64,000 nucleotides of DNA from Candidatus Heimdallarchaeota archaeon (GCA_019058275.1 JAHLVW010000066.1:62001-126000); one strand, 5' to 3'. Shown: positions 26,624-37,083, counted from the first letter of the stretch. The notes: generated from the sequence alone by a model not told the origin. Program-made: numbers and translations.

Positions 26624-27877
26624 ATGTCAAAAGCAGCCTCGTCGTTTGAAACCTATAAGATAAAGCAAAGCATCGAGCGACTCGAGAGAAAGAAATCATT
26701 CAATGGTGCTACTTGCTTAGTAACACTTTATATGCCAAACGGCACATCAATTCCTGATGTAACTCAGCAGTTAGTTGATGAAAGAGGTACTGCTGCTAAC
26801 ATTAAAAGTAAACAAACAAGCAAAGCTGTGACTGCTGCTTTATCAAGCATTCTTAATAGAATAAAGCAAATAAGAGATCTACCTAATAATGGCTTAGTCA
26901 TTTTTTGTGGTATGACTCAAAACGGAAAAGTTGAATACATTCCGATAACTCCTGTTGAACCAATAACCAGAAAGATGTACGTATGCGATTCAAGATTCCA
27001 TACAGAGCATTTAAGGGAACAACTCGAGGAAAAAGAGCAATTTGGTCTTATGGTAGTAGACAGAGAAACTGCTGCCTATGCTTTACTAAGAGGTAATCAT
27101 ATGACCTTTTTGAGAAATCTTCATTCATTTGTTCCAGGTAAGCATGGTAAAGGTGGCCAATCACAAAGACGTATACAAAGAGGTACTGAAATTCTTGCAC
27201 AAGATCATCTTAGAAGAGCTGGAGAAGTTGCAAGTAAGCTCTTCTTAGAAGTACCTGACTTGAAAGGAATAGTCCTAGGTGGTCCATCTCTAGCTAAAGA
27301 AAATTTTGTCAGAGGAAATTTCCTAGATTTTCGTTTAACAGATAAGGTTCTAGGAACAGTCGACACTGGCTACACTGGAGAGCAAGGAATTAGAGAATTA
27401 ATGGAGAAATCTTCTGAAATATTGAAAGATGTTTGCTACTTGAAAGAAAAACAATTAGTTCAGATTTTTCTTAGAGAATTAGGAAAAGATACTGGTCAAG
27501 TAGCCTATGGTCAAAAGGAAGTTATGAAGGCTATTGAACTAGGAGCAGTAAAGACATTACTCATTAGTGAAGAATTGGATGTATTTCAAACAAAGGTTCT
27601 TTGCCCACAATGTAACTACACGAAACAAGAAGCAGTAAAAGCAAAAGAATTCGTTGAATTTGAAGAAGAGATACTAAAACGCAATTGTCCTGAATGTGGT
27701 AGCTCAAAATTATCAATTGAGGATACAATCGATTTTGTTGAAGAGTTAGGTAAACGAGCTGTTGAAATCGGTGCTGAAATTGAAATTGTTAGCACAGATA
27801 CAGAAGAAGGTATGATTCTTTACAAATCATTTGGTGGACTAGTTGCTATCTTAAGATATTCTATAAGAGAAATGTAA
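26624..27877 (+). CDS. prf1: peptide chain release factor aRF1
   Basis: The 417-residue protein carries the stop-codon-reading motif NIKS (AANIKSKQTSKAV near residue 62) and the peptidyl-tRNA hydrolysis motif GGQ (HGKGGQSQRR near residue 185). It also has a zinc-ribbon-like insertion (CPQCNYTKQ...CPECGSS) in the C-terminal domain, as in archaeal aRF1. Domain order and length fit the family. I choose the ATG at 26624: a GGAGAT sequence lies 9 bases upstream and homologues start just before SFETYKIKQ; an in-frame GTG at 26537 would add 29 atypical residues. aRF1 recognises all three stops, relevant to the stop-interrupted genes in this window. Confidence 0.95.
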   Translation: MSKAASSFETYKIKQSIERLERKKSFNGATCLVTLYMPNGTSIPDVTQQLVDERGTAANIKSKQTSKAVTAALSSILNRIKQIRDLPNNGLVIFCGMTQNGKVEYIPITPVEPITRKMYVCDSRFHTEHLREQLEEKEQFGLMVVDRETAAYALLRGNHMTFLRNLHSFVPGKHGKGGQSQRRIQRGTEILAQDHLRRAGEVASKLFLEVPDLKGIVLGGPSLAKENFVRGNFLDFRLTDKVLGTVDTGYTGEQGIRELMEKSSEILKDVCYLKEKQLVQIFLRELGKDTGQVAYGQKEVMKAIELGAVKTLLISEELDVFQTKVLCPQCNYTKQEAVKAKEFVEFEEEILKRNCPECGSSKLSIEDTIDFVEELGKRAVEIGAEIEIVSTDTEEGMILYKSFGGLVAILRYSIREM

Positions 27878-27902
27878 AAAGAAGAAAGAATTAAACCTAG
27901 AT

Positions 27903-28301
27903 TTATCTCCTTTTGTATTTTCTTTTGAAAGGTGGTCTATAGTCATCAGGTGGTTTTGGGAAATTATTTGGTATTTTCTCTGTTTCTGGAAATTCAGCAT
28001 CTTCTTCAATTTTTACCAATTCACCATATTTTCCTATATTTAACCTCAACTCACTACGTATAACTTTGATAAACCCATTTCTAACCTCACCTATATCTCC
28101 ATCATTAATCAAATCTATATTTTGATCCCATAATGTTAGATAAATTCTCCCAGTTTCATCTCCAACCTCTACTTCAGATAATCTTAATTCCTTTCCATCT
28201 CCAGAGATAATTTCACGAATCTCTCCTTTGCTTATCACACGAAAACGAATATCGATATTCCTCATATCTGCTTTTAAATTTACAATTTTCATTAACATCA
28301 C
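27903..28301 (-). CDS. OB-fold single-stranded DNA-binding protein (SOSS-B/RPA-like)
   Basis: The 132-residue protein is one OB fold followed by a basic tail. It starts KIVNLKADMRNIDIRFRVIS, then VEVGDETGRIYLTLWDQNID with the Trp typical of archaeal SSB, and GFIKVIRSELRLNIGKYGEL. The C-terminal tail is Pro-rich and ends in KRKYKRR. The pattern resembles crenarchaeal SSB and human SOSS-B1, so it probably binds ssDNA during repair or replication. It converges with aRF1. The start may be the third Met (MKIVNL), three codons in. Confidence 0.7.
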   Translation of the reverse strand: MMLMKIVNLKADMRNIDIRFRVISKGEIREIISGDGKELRLSEVEVGDETGRIYLTLWDQNIDLINDGDIGEVRNGFIKVIRSELRLNIGKYGELVKIEEDAEFPETEKIPNNFPKPPDDYRPPFKRKYKRR

Positions 28302-28413
28302 TTCTTTTTTTTCGAAATAATAACTCTACTGAAAATTAGTTATTAATATAAGTAATGGTCTCACACAATAAATATAGTTATACTAATGAAATTCTTATGA
28401 TTGGTGCAACCTG

Positions 28414-30442
28414 TTATTTCCATCGATAATTTCCTTTTATCATCTTGCCTATTTCAAATGATCTTAGTATATCAGTTTGAGACAAAGTACCTATGAGTTT
28501 CATTTCTTCTTTTGAATTGACAACAGGTGCTCTTCGATAGCTATGACGTGTCAATATTTCTAAAGCTTCATCTGCTGATTGGTCTTCAGTAAGAATAACA
28601 TAATTTGGTTCAACATATTTCATTACTGTTTCATCTGTATGATTTTTTAATTGAGCCATTCGAATGTCAGATAAACTTATCATGTCTACTAATTTAACAT
28701 CATTTTTAACAATTGGAAGACCAAAATGTCCTTTTGTTTTAACCATTTCAATTGCGTCATAAATTTTCGCTGTTTCGCAAATATAACTTACATCTTTTGT
28801 CATTATATCTCGGACTTTCGTTTGTGAGAGAATTGTTATGTGTCTGCCTAACTTAATGTTTAACCCCTTATCTGCTAGTGATTGTGTATAAATTGACTCC
28901 TTCAAAAAACTCCTGCAAACTAGATAGCTTATACTACAAGTAAGCATTAACGGAATCATTAGTTTAATATTGCCTGTCATTTCTGCGCCCATAAAAATCA
29001 TTGTTAGTGGTGCTCTTGTTGCTCCAGCAAAAACTGATGCCAAACCTGCTAATGCGAATACAGATACATCAACATCTATGTTATTACCGGTATTAATCAC
29101 AGTCGCAAAGAAATTTCCCAAACATGCACCAATGAATAATGCTGGAGCAAAAATTCCTCCAGGATTATTTGAACCAACTGAAAAGGATGTTATCAAGATT
29201 TTCAATAGTAACAAAACTATTAGAAATGATATTAATGAATTCAGGGGATTTTGCGTTTGTAATTAAGTTACATCATTTTCCAAGATGTTTGTGATTGTTG
29301 TATATCCTGCCCCAAAAATCAATGGAATACCTTTCGCATTTTTTGGACTAATCAAACCAGTTAAACCAGCACATAAAGCACTGAGAACTGGAATATATAA
29401 TCTTGATATTTTTATCCGAGCAAAAATTCCTCTAGTGAAATGAAATATTTTCGTGTAAAATACTCCAATCAAACCTGCAACTATTCCAAACAAAATAAAC
29501 CAATGTAAATCAAAAATGAAAGAATTTCAATCTAATTCTCTTAACAATTCCATTTTGAATGAAGGTTCTGGTATGCCTGTACTATTTGGTGATAGTCTAG
29601 CAATATCAATTATAGCACTAATACTAGATGATGTTAATGATGCTATAACTATAGGAACAATCTCATCTGCAACCAATGATACTAGAAGAATTTCAATACC
29701 AAAAAGTGCTCCGCCAATAGGTGAATTAAATGTTGCTGCTATAGCTGCTGATAACCCACTAATTACAACAATACGCATATTTCTACCATGCAACCCGACA
29801 AGTCTTGCAATCTCAGAACTAAATCCTGCACCTACTTGGGTAATAGGTCCTTCTCTACCAACGCTCAGTCCACCTCCAGAACTAATTACTGAAGTAAACA
29901 TTTTAATTACAGGTGTTCGTCGACGCATAAACCCATCTCTTAAAGCAATGGATTCCATAACATTTGGAATACCAGATCCTTGAGAGTCAGGATCATATCC
30001 CCAAATAATTGGTGTAGTAATCATTGAAGCAATAATTGGTGTGATAATTATTGCTAGGAATTTCCAAGATTAAAAACTATCAAGCATTTGTGGAAATAAT
30101 CTCCATAAAGAGAAAATCAGCTCCAACATAAAGCCATTCGAAACCCCAAGCTGTTAATGTACCAATAACACCTACAACAATAGCTAAAGAATTTATTATG
30201 AAGCTTTTAGATTTAACCAAATCAGACATTGCCTTTCTAGGATGTTTAACATCATCAACGAAATTAGCCCAACTATTTCTTATACATCTCATTGTACTCA
30301 ACCAATTTTTTTTGACAAATCCTGATATTTTTTTCTCCTCTATATCCTCTTCTTGATTTTCATTTTGCTCTGGATGAATTTGCTCCTCTTCAGAAGCATT
30401 ACTTTGTTTTTCAGGTTGAGTCTCTGGATTCTCTTCAGTCAT
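28414..30442 (-). pseudogene. ClC-type chloride channel/transporter with CBS domains, broken
   Basis: Four pieces on one strand form one ClC protein. The N-terminus (30442 to about 30110) has an acidic tail and one helix. The next piece holds SQGSGIPNVMES and SVGREGPITQVGAGFS, the Cl-binding loops (GSGIP and GREGP). The last piece has VGSNNPGGIFAPALFIGA (the GxFxP loop) and two C-terminal CBS domains (about 28414-28830). Lesions are a frameshift at about 30085-30120 and in-frame TAA at 30070-30072, TGA at 29527-29529 and TAA at 29263-29265. Coding sequence is well kept around them. It would have moved chloride across the membrane. Four lesions make a true pseudogene more likely than chance error. 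Confidence 0.8.
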
Positions 30443-30658
30443 TTAATTCATCCTTACGTAGTCAATTTCGCAACTAAGATTTACTTTGATTCTCTTAATA
30501 TTTCTCTAAAACTTCTTTTAAGGTTTTCAGTAGTTGCTTTTGTTATCTAAAGACCTTTGATGAAATGACTTAAATATCAAATATTTTTGAATAAAATAGA
30601 AAACTTGAAAATCTAACTAAGAAAGTGAATCACTGTAAAGTTTGTTGGTGTTTATTAT

Positions 30659-32806
30659 ATGACGAAAACCAAATGTTCAATTTGTCATGGGTCAGGTAAG
30701 GAAATTATCTCGGATAAAACATGTCCTGATTGCAAAGGAATGGGTAGTACAAAAATAGTATTATCTTCTTATAGTTCAAAAAAAGATGCTGATAATTGCC
30801 CAACTTGCAATGGTTCAGGATCTCTTGTAAAAGATAAGAAATGTACAAACTGTAATGGTAAGGGATCATTGATTGTATGTGATTCCTGTGGTAAACCAAT
30901 ACAAGAAGGTACCATACCAGAAGGAATAACTGATATTTGTCAAGAATGTAAGACAACTCCTATTGTCTTTGTTTTAAAACCTCCTTGCACTACAAGAACT
31001 GTTAAACTAGGAACTTACTATCATGCAAAAATAAAAGATTTCAAAGATTTCGGAGTTTTTGCTGAATTATATCCCAGTGTTCAAGGTTTGATTCGCACTA
31101 AAAATTTGAAAGGTATTAAACGAAGTGATAAGGGAAAAGATATTATTGTCTATGTTAATGGGAAAACACGTGATGGTAAACTTGAATTAACACCTGCAAA
31201 CATCAAAGAGTATCGTTATGGTGTAAAAAGAGATAAAATGGATCGTATGAAAATATCCTCTATCTCGAGAAAATTGGAGAATAAAACTGTTCTAATACAA
31301 GGTAAAGTTTCTCAAATTCGTAAGACATCTGGACCAATTTCATATAACTTCATAGATGATTCTGGGTCAATTGCTGGTGCTGCTTTCATCAAACCGACTC
31401 AAGAAAATCCCTACAAATCCATAGTAGTAGGAGATATAGTAGAAGTTGTTGGAACAGTAAATACTCATCGTGATGTTTTACAAATTGAAATATTAGACAT
31501 GATTGAAGCTGGTGATGAAGAAGCAAAAATAATCCTTGAAAAAATAGAGAAAGTATTAGAGCAACGATCTAAACCAAAGGAGATACCACTTCTCATTAAA
31601 GACGAAATTCTTGAGAAAATGAAACCTGACTTATATAATTTAGCAAAAATGATTAGAAGAGCTATCTTTGATGGAACACCTATCTTACTAAGACACCATG
31701 CTGATACAGATGGTATAACAAGCGCTGTTGCTTTAGAACATGCAATAATTCCATTGATCATGGAAGAACAACCAGATGCTGCAAAGTATCGTGTAAAACG
31801 TTCACCTTCAAAATCACCCTTTTGGGATTTCATTGACGTAACAAAGGATGTTGATTTTGCATTACAGGATGCTATAAAATTCGGCGATAAACTACCTTTT
31901 GTTTTATTAATGGATCTTGGTAGTTCTCATGAGAGCTTGGCTTCTATAAAGAATGCTAAATTATTTGGCATTAATGTTGCAGTTTTAGATCATCACTTTC
32001 CCGAAAAAATTGTGAAGAAAAATGTAGCTCTTCATGTGAATCCTTATTTCTATGAGGGTGACTATAATCTTTGTACTGGGATGCTTGGCGTTGAATTAGC
32101 AAGAATAGTTAATCCTGATATTTCTGATAAGATTGATTACATAGCAGCAATTGCAGGTGTTGCAGATAGGGTCCAAGGCTCATCTCTTTTACAGTATCAG
32201 AAAATTGCTAAGAAAAAAGGACTTAACGAAGAACTTATGCGAAAGATTGCTCTTGCTATTGATTATGAACAATACTTTTTGCGATTCTCAGATGGGAAGA
32301 ATATAATAGACTCCATTTTTGGTTTTGAGAATTTGATGGATAAATCTCATTTGAACTTAGTTGATTTTCTATATTCTGAAGCTAAAACAGCTATCCAAGA
32401 ACAAGTTGACATATGCTTAGCACACTTACAAGAAGAAGAACTCAAGAATGAAGTTTTGCTAGGAACGATCGATGTTGAAATATTCGCAAGAAAATTTGAA
32501 TTCCCACCACCTGGAAAAACTACTGGGGCTCTTCATGATTTGCTATGTGAGAAACACCCAGAGAGAGGAGTTATAACCTTGGGAATTGGTCCTGATTTCG
32601 TAGTTTTAAGATCGAGAGGAGTCACTATAAATTTCCCAAGCATAATTAAGGGTTTAAAGAAGAAATTACCAGCTGCTGGTATAGAAGGTGGAGGGCATGA
32701 AGTAGTGGGATCATTAAAATTCGTAGCAGGAATGCGACAAGAAGTTCTATCTTCCTTAAAGAACTCATTATCAAAAGTAGAAGTTAATAAAGCAGAACCT
32801 GAATAG
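30659..32806 (+). CDS. large archaeal RecJ-like DHH protein with zinc finger, S1 and OB domains
   Basis: The 715-residue protein has four layered parts. Residues 1-85 have DnaJ-type C-x2-C-x-G-x-G zinc fingers (CSICHGSGK, CPDCKGMG, CPTCNGSG, CTNCNGKG). Next is an S1 domain (AKIKDFKDFGVFAELYPSVQ, about 120-175) and an OB fold (about 195-270). A DHH/DHHA1 core follows with HHADTDGITSAVALEH, VLDHHFPE, GVADRVQG and the closing EGGGHEVVGS. Euryarchaeal relatives with this architecture act on ssDNA or RNA ends. Length is typical for that class. It is divergent from the ClC remnant and about 65 bases upstream of the CapA-like gene. Confidence 0.85.
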   Translation: MTKTKCSICHGSGKEIISDKTCPDCKGMGSTKIVLSSYSSKKDADNCPTCNGSGSLVKDKKCTNCNGKGSLIVCDSCGKPIQEGTIPEGITDICQECKTTPIVFVLKPPCTTRTVKLGTYYHAKIKDFKDFGVFAELYPSVQGLIRTKNLKGIKRSDKGKDIIVYVNGKTRDGKLELTPANIKEYRYGVKRDKMDRMKISSISRKLENKTVLIQGKVSQIRKTSGPISYNFIDDSGSIAGAAFIKPTQENPYKSIVVGDIVEVVGTVNTHRDVLQIEILDMIEAGDEEAKIILEKIEKVLEQRSKPKEIPLLIKDEILEKMKPDLYNLAKMIRRAIFDGTPILLRHHADTDGITSAVALEHAIIPLIMEEQPDAAKYRVKRSPSKSPFWDFIDVTKDVDFALQDAIKFGDKLPFVLLMDLGSSHESLASIKNAKLFGINVAVLDHHFPEKIVKKNVALHVNPYFYEGDYNLCTGMLGVELARIVNPDISDKIDYIAAIAGVADRVQGSSLLQYQKIAKKKGLNEELMRKIALAIDYEQYFLRFSDGKNIIDSIFGFENLMDKSHLNLVDFLYSEAKTAIQEQVDICLAHLQEEELKNEVLLGTIDVEIFARKFEFPPPGKTTGALHDLLCEKHPERGVITLGIGPDFVVLRSRGVTINFPSIIKGLKKKLPAAGIEGGGHEVVGSLKFVAGMRQEVLSSLKNSLSKVEVNKAEPE

Positions 32807-32873
32807 GATATCCATAAATAAATATATTAAAGAAATTTCATAACGATTTCTCCATAATTTAGATAAGGGGCCA

Positions 32874-33908
32874 ATGATGACCAACCTTGAATGTACGCCC
32901 GGAGAAGATTATGATGACTGGGCAAAGGAAAACAAAAGATGGAAAGTAGTACCCCGTCCTTATGCATTCAAAGACGCAGTTATCTTCTTGAAAAATTGGG
33001 TTTTTGGTCCTTCTAAGAAGTATAAAGGATTAGCTGAATTTGTTCCAAAATCAAGTACTATAAATGACATTACACCTTCAATGAAGGTTGGATTTATTGG
33101 CGATATCATGAGAATGGCTAAATACAAACTCGTTATAGATGATTCGATAAAGGAATTCTTCAAAGATGTTGATTATCTGATTGGTAATTTTGAGGGTGTC
33201 ATTACGAAGTATAAGAGAGGAGCTATAGGTTCTCAGATTCATGATGAAGGTATTCTTGAATCACTCAAAGATTTATTCCCACCTGAAAAAACGTTATTGT
33301 GTCATTCAAACAATCATGCAGGTGATTTCGGATGGCAAGAGTTCCAAAACAGCTATCAGATTGTCAAAGATCATGACTTCATGATAGTAGGTAGAAGAGA
33401 TGAACCAACTTTTATGTTGGACAAAAAAGTGAATGTTGCCACTGCATCATTTTTGAGTGATCAAAGGTGTTCATTTATTTCAAATGAACATGAATTATCC
33501 AGTTATTATAATGAAAAGGCTAAATTCAATGTCTTATACCCACATTGGGGTTTCGAACTACAAATTTACCCACATCCACCTCAAGTTACTCAGGCAAAAA
33601 CATTTCTTGAAAAATGGGATTTGATTGTTGGTCATCATGCTCATGTACCTCAACCAATATCGTCATATCCAGCTGAAAAAGGAAACAAAGTTGTTGCATA
33701 CTCATTGGGTGATTTTAGTTATGGATTGAAATGGAAAAAATACCATCATTATGGCTTAATTGTTAAAATGGATGTCGGACCTAATAAAGATGGGATATGG
33801 CAAACTGGTAACTTAGATTGGCAATTCAATCATCTTTTATTTGAAAATAAGAAACATGTTCGAGTATCAATAACTGAGCATTATAAGCATTTGAAACATA
33901 TTAAATGA
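32874..33908 (+). CDS. CapA-like metallophosphoesterase family protein
   Basis: The 344-residue protein matches the CapA superfamily (poly-gamma-glutamate capsule-type phosphatase fold): VGFIGDIMRM, YLIGNFEGVITK, LLCHSNNHAGDFGWQEF, VLYPHWGFELQIYP, LIVGHHAHVPQPISSYP and VVAYSLGDFSYG. These carry the His and Asp residues of a calcineurin-like metal site. There is no signal peptide or membrane helix, unlike many bacterial CapA proteins, so it is likely cytosolic. The substrate is unknown. Its start (ATG at 32874) has an AGATAAGGGG sequence 5 bases before it. Confidence 0.75.
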   Translation: MMTNLECTPGEDYDDWAKENKRWKVVPRPYAFKDAVIFLKNWVFGPSKKYKGLAEFVPKSSTINDITPSMKVGFIGDIMRMAKYKLVIDDSIKEFFKDVDYLIGNFEGVITKYKRGAIGSQIHDEGILESLKDLFPPEKTLLCHSNNHAGDFGWQEFQNSYQIVKDHDFMIVGRRDEPTFMLDKKVNVATASFLSDQRCSFISNEHELSSYYNEKAKFNVLYPHWGFELQIYPHPPQVTQAKTFLEKWDLIVGHHAHVPQPISSYPAEKGNKVVAYSLGDFSYGLKWKKYHHYGLIVKMDVGPNKDGIWQTGNLDWQFNHLLFENKKHVRVSITEHYKHLKHIK

Positions 33909-33923
33909 CATTACTCAAGTCAA

Positions 33924-34742
33924 TTAATCATATGTTTTTGTTGATCCTTTAGCAATAACATCGTGTTTATGGATACTTTCTAAACTTTTGACGATAGCTT
34001 CCAAATCTAATTTTTTATCTTTGAATTTCTCTTTTGCTTTAGCTAGCATACTTCTACATACATCTTCAACAAACATTGGATTCTCATACATACAATCAAT
34101 TACTGATTGCTCATCATCTGTTTTTAGAATTGAATAAGTTTCAGCTGAAAATGACTTTCTTAATACTTCTACCATGGATTCAAATGAGGGCAAATGCTCA
34201 ATTTGTCCTCTAGCACTCAATTTACCTAACGCTCTTTGTATATGTGTTCTTTTCTTTGGGTGATTTTCCATTGCATGTGGACAAACAGTATTTCCAATAT
34301 ATTCTATTGAAATCTCTATCTGATCTTCTTTTCTATCTTCAACCCAAGTTTTTACTGTTATATTTGTTACCTCAAAAGTTTTCTTTTTACTTACAGGCGT
34401 TTTTGTTTCATAGAAGAAATCAAAATTAAGTGAGAGGTGAGCATTGGTATAAGGATGCTTCTCTTTTAATTTCTTTAGCACTTGCAAAGATAATTCTTCA
34501 ACAGAATTATGAGCATTTCTTTCATCATTGATTATCTCAATAACTGATTCACTTATACGAGACATGTGTGCTCCTTTCATGTCTGCTGGAAGGTTAATTG
34601 TCGCTTCAATCACAGGAGTCAAGTGAAATGTTTTTTCATTTCTTGTTATCACTAATAGAGTCTTGAAATTTGTTATCCCAACATAGTCCAAAGAAATTTC
34701 CTCTTTGGGTTTGGTATTCTGCGTTTCTATTTGCTTCTTCAA
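33924..34742 (-). CDS. mptA: GTP cyclohydrolase MptA/FolE2 family
   Basis: The 272-residue protein is of the type IV GTP cyclohydrolase family (MptA in archaea, FolE2 in bacteria). It has the signature LPADMKGAHMSRISESVIEI near residue 50, then the central cysteine in GNTVCPHAMENHPKKRTHIQ, expected to bind the metal, and the C-terminal part with SFESMVEVLRKSFSAE. MptA makes 7,8-dihydroneopterin cyclic phosphate, the first step of tetrahydromethanopterin. FolP at 55691 is consistent with a pterin C1 carrier. It converges with the CapA-like gene. Confidence 0.85.
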   Translation of the reverse strand: MKKQIETQNTKPKEEISLDYVGITNFKTLLVITRNEKTFHLTPVIEATINLPADMKGAHMSRISESVIEIINDERNAHNSVEELSLQVLKKLKEKHPYTNAHLSLNFDFFYETKTPVSKKKTFEVTNITVKTWVEDRKEDQIEISIEYIGNTVCPHAMENHPKKRTHIQRALGKLSARGQIEHLPSFESMVEVLRKSFSAETYSILKTDDEQSVIDCMYENPMFVEDVCRSMLAKAKEKFKDKKLDLEAIVKSLESIHKHDVIAKGSTKTYD

Positions 34743-34927
34743 TTTTGCTCATTCCATCTATGAAGTCTCTATATTCTATAATCGAAGTCTGATTTAAAGA
34801 ATTAAAACTCTTTCTTTTATTATTGAAAACCATTTTACCTTATTTTTTCAAGATTTCATGTAAATAAGAAAAGCTTTTCATAGTGATAGTTATTTGTAGT
34901 ATATTTGTTCAGAAAAAGGAGATTTAT

Positions 34928-35680
34928 ATGACAATAAAAGCAGTACTATTTGACATGGATTCCACTTTAAATTCAATAAATGAAATAGCTTTTAGTCGCA
35001 AATATTTCAAAATGTTGCACAATCGTTTCTTTTCTGACCTTGCTCATCAGTTTTTCTATGAATCTCTAACAGATATCACAAAAAATGTCATGCTTAGTAA
35101 AAGTCCACGTGAACTAGCAGTTAAAACGTTTATGAGTGAAATGTCAAAGTGTTTTAAAAAACCAGCAAATAAGATCTATGATAATTTCAAAGAATTTTAT
35201 GTTACTGATTATAATCAACTAGAAGAATTTGTTCAACCAGCTGAAAGTGCAAACGAAGTTGTTCAATTATGCTTTGACAAAGGTTATGTTGTTGTTATTG
35301 CTACGACACCAATTTTCACTGAAACTGCTATAAGGAAGAGATTGAAGTGGAGTGGTTTTGGAGCTTATGATTTTAGATTGGTAACTCATGCTGAGAATAT
35401 GCACTTTTCTAAACCACGTGAAGAATACTACACAGAAATCATGAAGAAAATCAGAAAGAATCCTTTCGAATGTATAATGGTTGGTAATGAGTTTATGGGT
35501 GATATAGTTGCTCCTACAAAGTTAAGCATGAATACTTTCTATTGTCCTCAACCTTCAGATAATGATGAGCTCTTTGTCTCCCCAGAATTAAAACGCTTCA
35601 GTAAAATCAAACCTTCTTACAGAGGAACATTAAGAGATTTCATTGAATTAGTTAAAAACGATTTTCAATCCAATCTTTAG
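34928..35680 (+). CDS. HAD superfamily hydrolase
   Basis: The product of about 250 residues starts MTIKAVLFDMDSTLNSI with the catalytic DxDST of HAD enzymes. A helical cap follows, then a strand VVVIATTPIFTE (motif II, Thr), a Lys in HFSKPREEYYTE (motif III) and MVGNEFMGDIVAPTKLSM (motif IV Asp). The start at 34928 has an AAAGGAG sequence 5-6 bases upstream; the open frame begins earlier at 34883 without support. The cap type suggests a phosphatase for a small molecule. The substrate is unknown. Confidence 0.75.
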   Translation: MTIKAVLFDMDSTLNSINEIAFSRKYFKMLHNRFFSDLAHQFFYESLTDITKNVMLSKSPRELAVKTFMSEMSKCFKKPANKIYDNFKEFYVTDYNQLEEFVQPAESANEVVQLCFDKGYVVVIATTPIFTETAIRKRLKWSGFGAYDFRLVTHAENMHFSKPREEYYTEIMKKIRKNPFECIMVGNEFMGDIVAPTKLSMNTFYCPQPSDNDELFVSPELKRFSKIKPSYRGTLRDFIELVKNDFQSNL

Positions 35681-35690
35681 AGTTTTTTTG

Positions 35691-36203
35691 TTAAAGTAAA
35701 TCGTTTTCGGATAGCACTTTTAGACCATTTTGTTTTAACAAAGCTGTAGTAACTCCTGATCCCCTAGTTTTCGCTTCTTTATCATCTCTTTTATTATAAA
35801 TAAAATTCACACCACACGACGGGCTGCTCTCTTTCAGAATAGCTAACTTTACTTTGTTTATTTTGGCTACTAACAAAGCTTCTTGAGCTCCTTTAATGAA
35901 GTTCATACTTACATCTTCAATATTTCTATTTATGCCCTTAGTTTTACCTTTCAATACATCTTCGCCAGAACCACTTTCAATGCATTGAGGTATTCTTGGT
36001 ATTGGCAACCCTCCTAGCTGTTCTGGACAAATAGATATGAACAAACTTCTATTGGATAATTCCACAATAATCGAATTTTCATTACTAGAACCATCATATA
36101 CACATTTGACTCCTAAAAGACAAGCACTAACAATAATAGGACCCATTTCATTTGCTAGAATTTTTTCTATTAGCTCATTCTTAGCTGTTATACAGAATGT
36201 CAT
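35691..36203 (-). CDS. TudS/DUF523-like Fe-S protein (thiouracil desulfurase family)
   Basis: The 170-residue protein has the DUF523 signature: VSACLLGVKCVYDGSS near the N-terminus, ICPEQLGGLPIPR, KLAILKESSPSCGVNFIYN and GSGVTTALLKQNG. The three cysteines (Cys-x5-Cys and the SPSCG Cys) match those that bind a [4Fe-4S] cluster in TudS, which removes sulfur from thiouracil. An N-terminal extension before MGPIIVSAC is longer than usual, so the start may be the later ATG near 36149. In archaea the role may be base repair or salvage. It converges with the HAD gene. Confidence 0.75.
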   Translation of the reverse strand: MTFCITAKNELIEKILANEMGPIIVSACLLGVKCVYDGSSNENSIIVELSNRSLFISICPEQLGGLPIPRIPQCIESGSGEDVLKGKTKGINRNIEDVSMNFIKGAQEALLVAKINKVKLAILKESSPSCGVNFIYNKRDDKEAKTRGSGVTTALLKQNGLKVLSENDLL

Positions 36204-36294
36204 AATCCTCTTTTATAATAAAAACAGATAACAGGTACTTTAATTTTCTGAGTTTTATTTAAATTGAACTTAGTAGATAATTTAATTGATTATT

Positions 36295-36978
36295 ATGAAT
36301 TCTGTAACAGGAGAGAGTATAACCAATACTACAACTGACGCTTCTTATAGTTTGCATGCACACATGTATAGTTTCTTTACTGGTTTTCTATACATGATAG
36401 GGGGAAGTTTTCAGAATAGATTTAGAAGAGATAGATTCACAGAATTCTTACCAATAAAAGCCGATGAAAGGATTTTAGACATTTGTTGTGCTAATGGAAA
36501 GGGAACAAATGTTTTAGCATCATTTGCTAAAGATTGCAAAGTAACAGGTATCGATATCGATCCAAAAATGATTATCTTTGCTATCAAAAATTCAAGAAAA
36601 GTATCAAATGTCAATTTTAGAATTGCTGATTGTACAAATATGCCTTTTCCTGCTAATACATTTAACATAGTAAATTCTTTTCTTGCTTTACACGAAATAC
36701 CTAATGAATTAGTTCCCATAGTTCTTAATGAGATTAAAAGAACTTTGAAGAAAGATGGACTTCTACTAATCTTCGAATTAAAATTGCCAAAGAAATCTTC
36801 CTTAGATATACTCAACCTTCGATATTATCTCTTTAGACTTTTCGAAGATGAAAATGCAGCTAGATTTATGATGACTGATCAAGTGAAATTGGTTGAAAAA
36901 TCAGGCTTTAATCTTGTGAAAAGCAAAGAATTCCATTTTGGTTTAACATCAGTTAGATTGTACAAAGTTAACAAATAG
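36295..36978 (+). CDS. class I SAM-dependent methyltransferase
   Basis: The 227-residue protein has a SAM-binding Rossmann fold: RILDICCANGKGTNVLASFA (motif I), VTGIDIDPKMIIFAIKNS (motif II), NFRIADCTNMPFPANTFNIV (motif III) and FLALHEIPNELVPIVLNEIK with KDGLLLIFEL. This order is that of UbiE/COQ5-like small-molecule methyltransferases. The substrate is unknown. I choose the ATG at 36295 over a TTG at 36286. Confidence 0.75.
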   Translation: MNSVTGESITNTTTDASYSLHAHMYSFFTGFLYMIGGSFQNRFRRDRFTEFLPIKADERILDICCANGKGTNVLASFAKDCKVTGIDIDPKMIIFAIKNSRKVSNVNFRIADCTNMPFPANTFNIVNSFLALHEIPNELVPIVLNEIKRTLKKDGLLLIFELKLPKKSSLDILNLRYYLFRLFEDENAARFMMTDQVKLVEKSGFNLVKSKEFHFGLTSVRLYKVNK

Positions 36979-37083
36979 AAAATTTTAGAACCTACTTTCA
37001 TTTATAAAAGAGTTAAAAAAATCTTTTATTTTTTTAGTTCAAATGAATTTTCTCAATTAAAATAATATAAATTTTAAAGAGGT

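Noticed and set aside
29516..29983. 155-codon plus-strand frame opposite the ClC remnant
   Set aside because: It mirrors the well-conserved ClC sequence; the minus strand carries the channel motifs.
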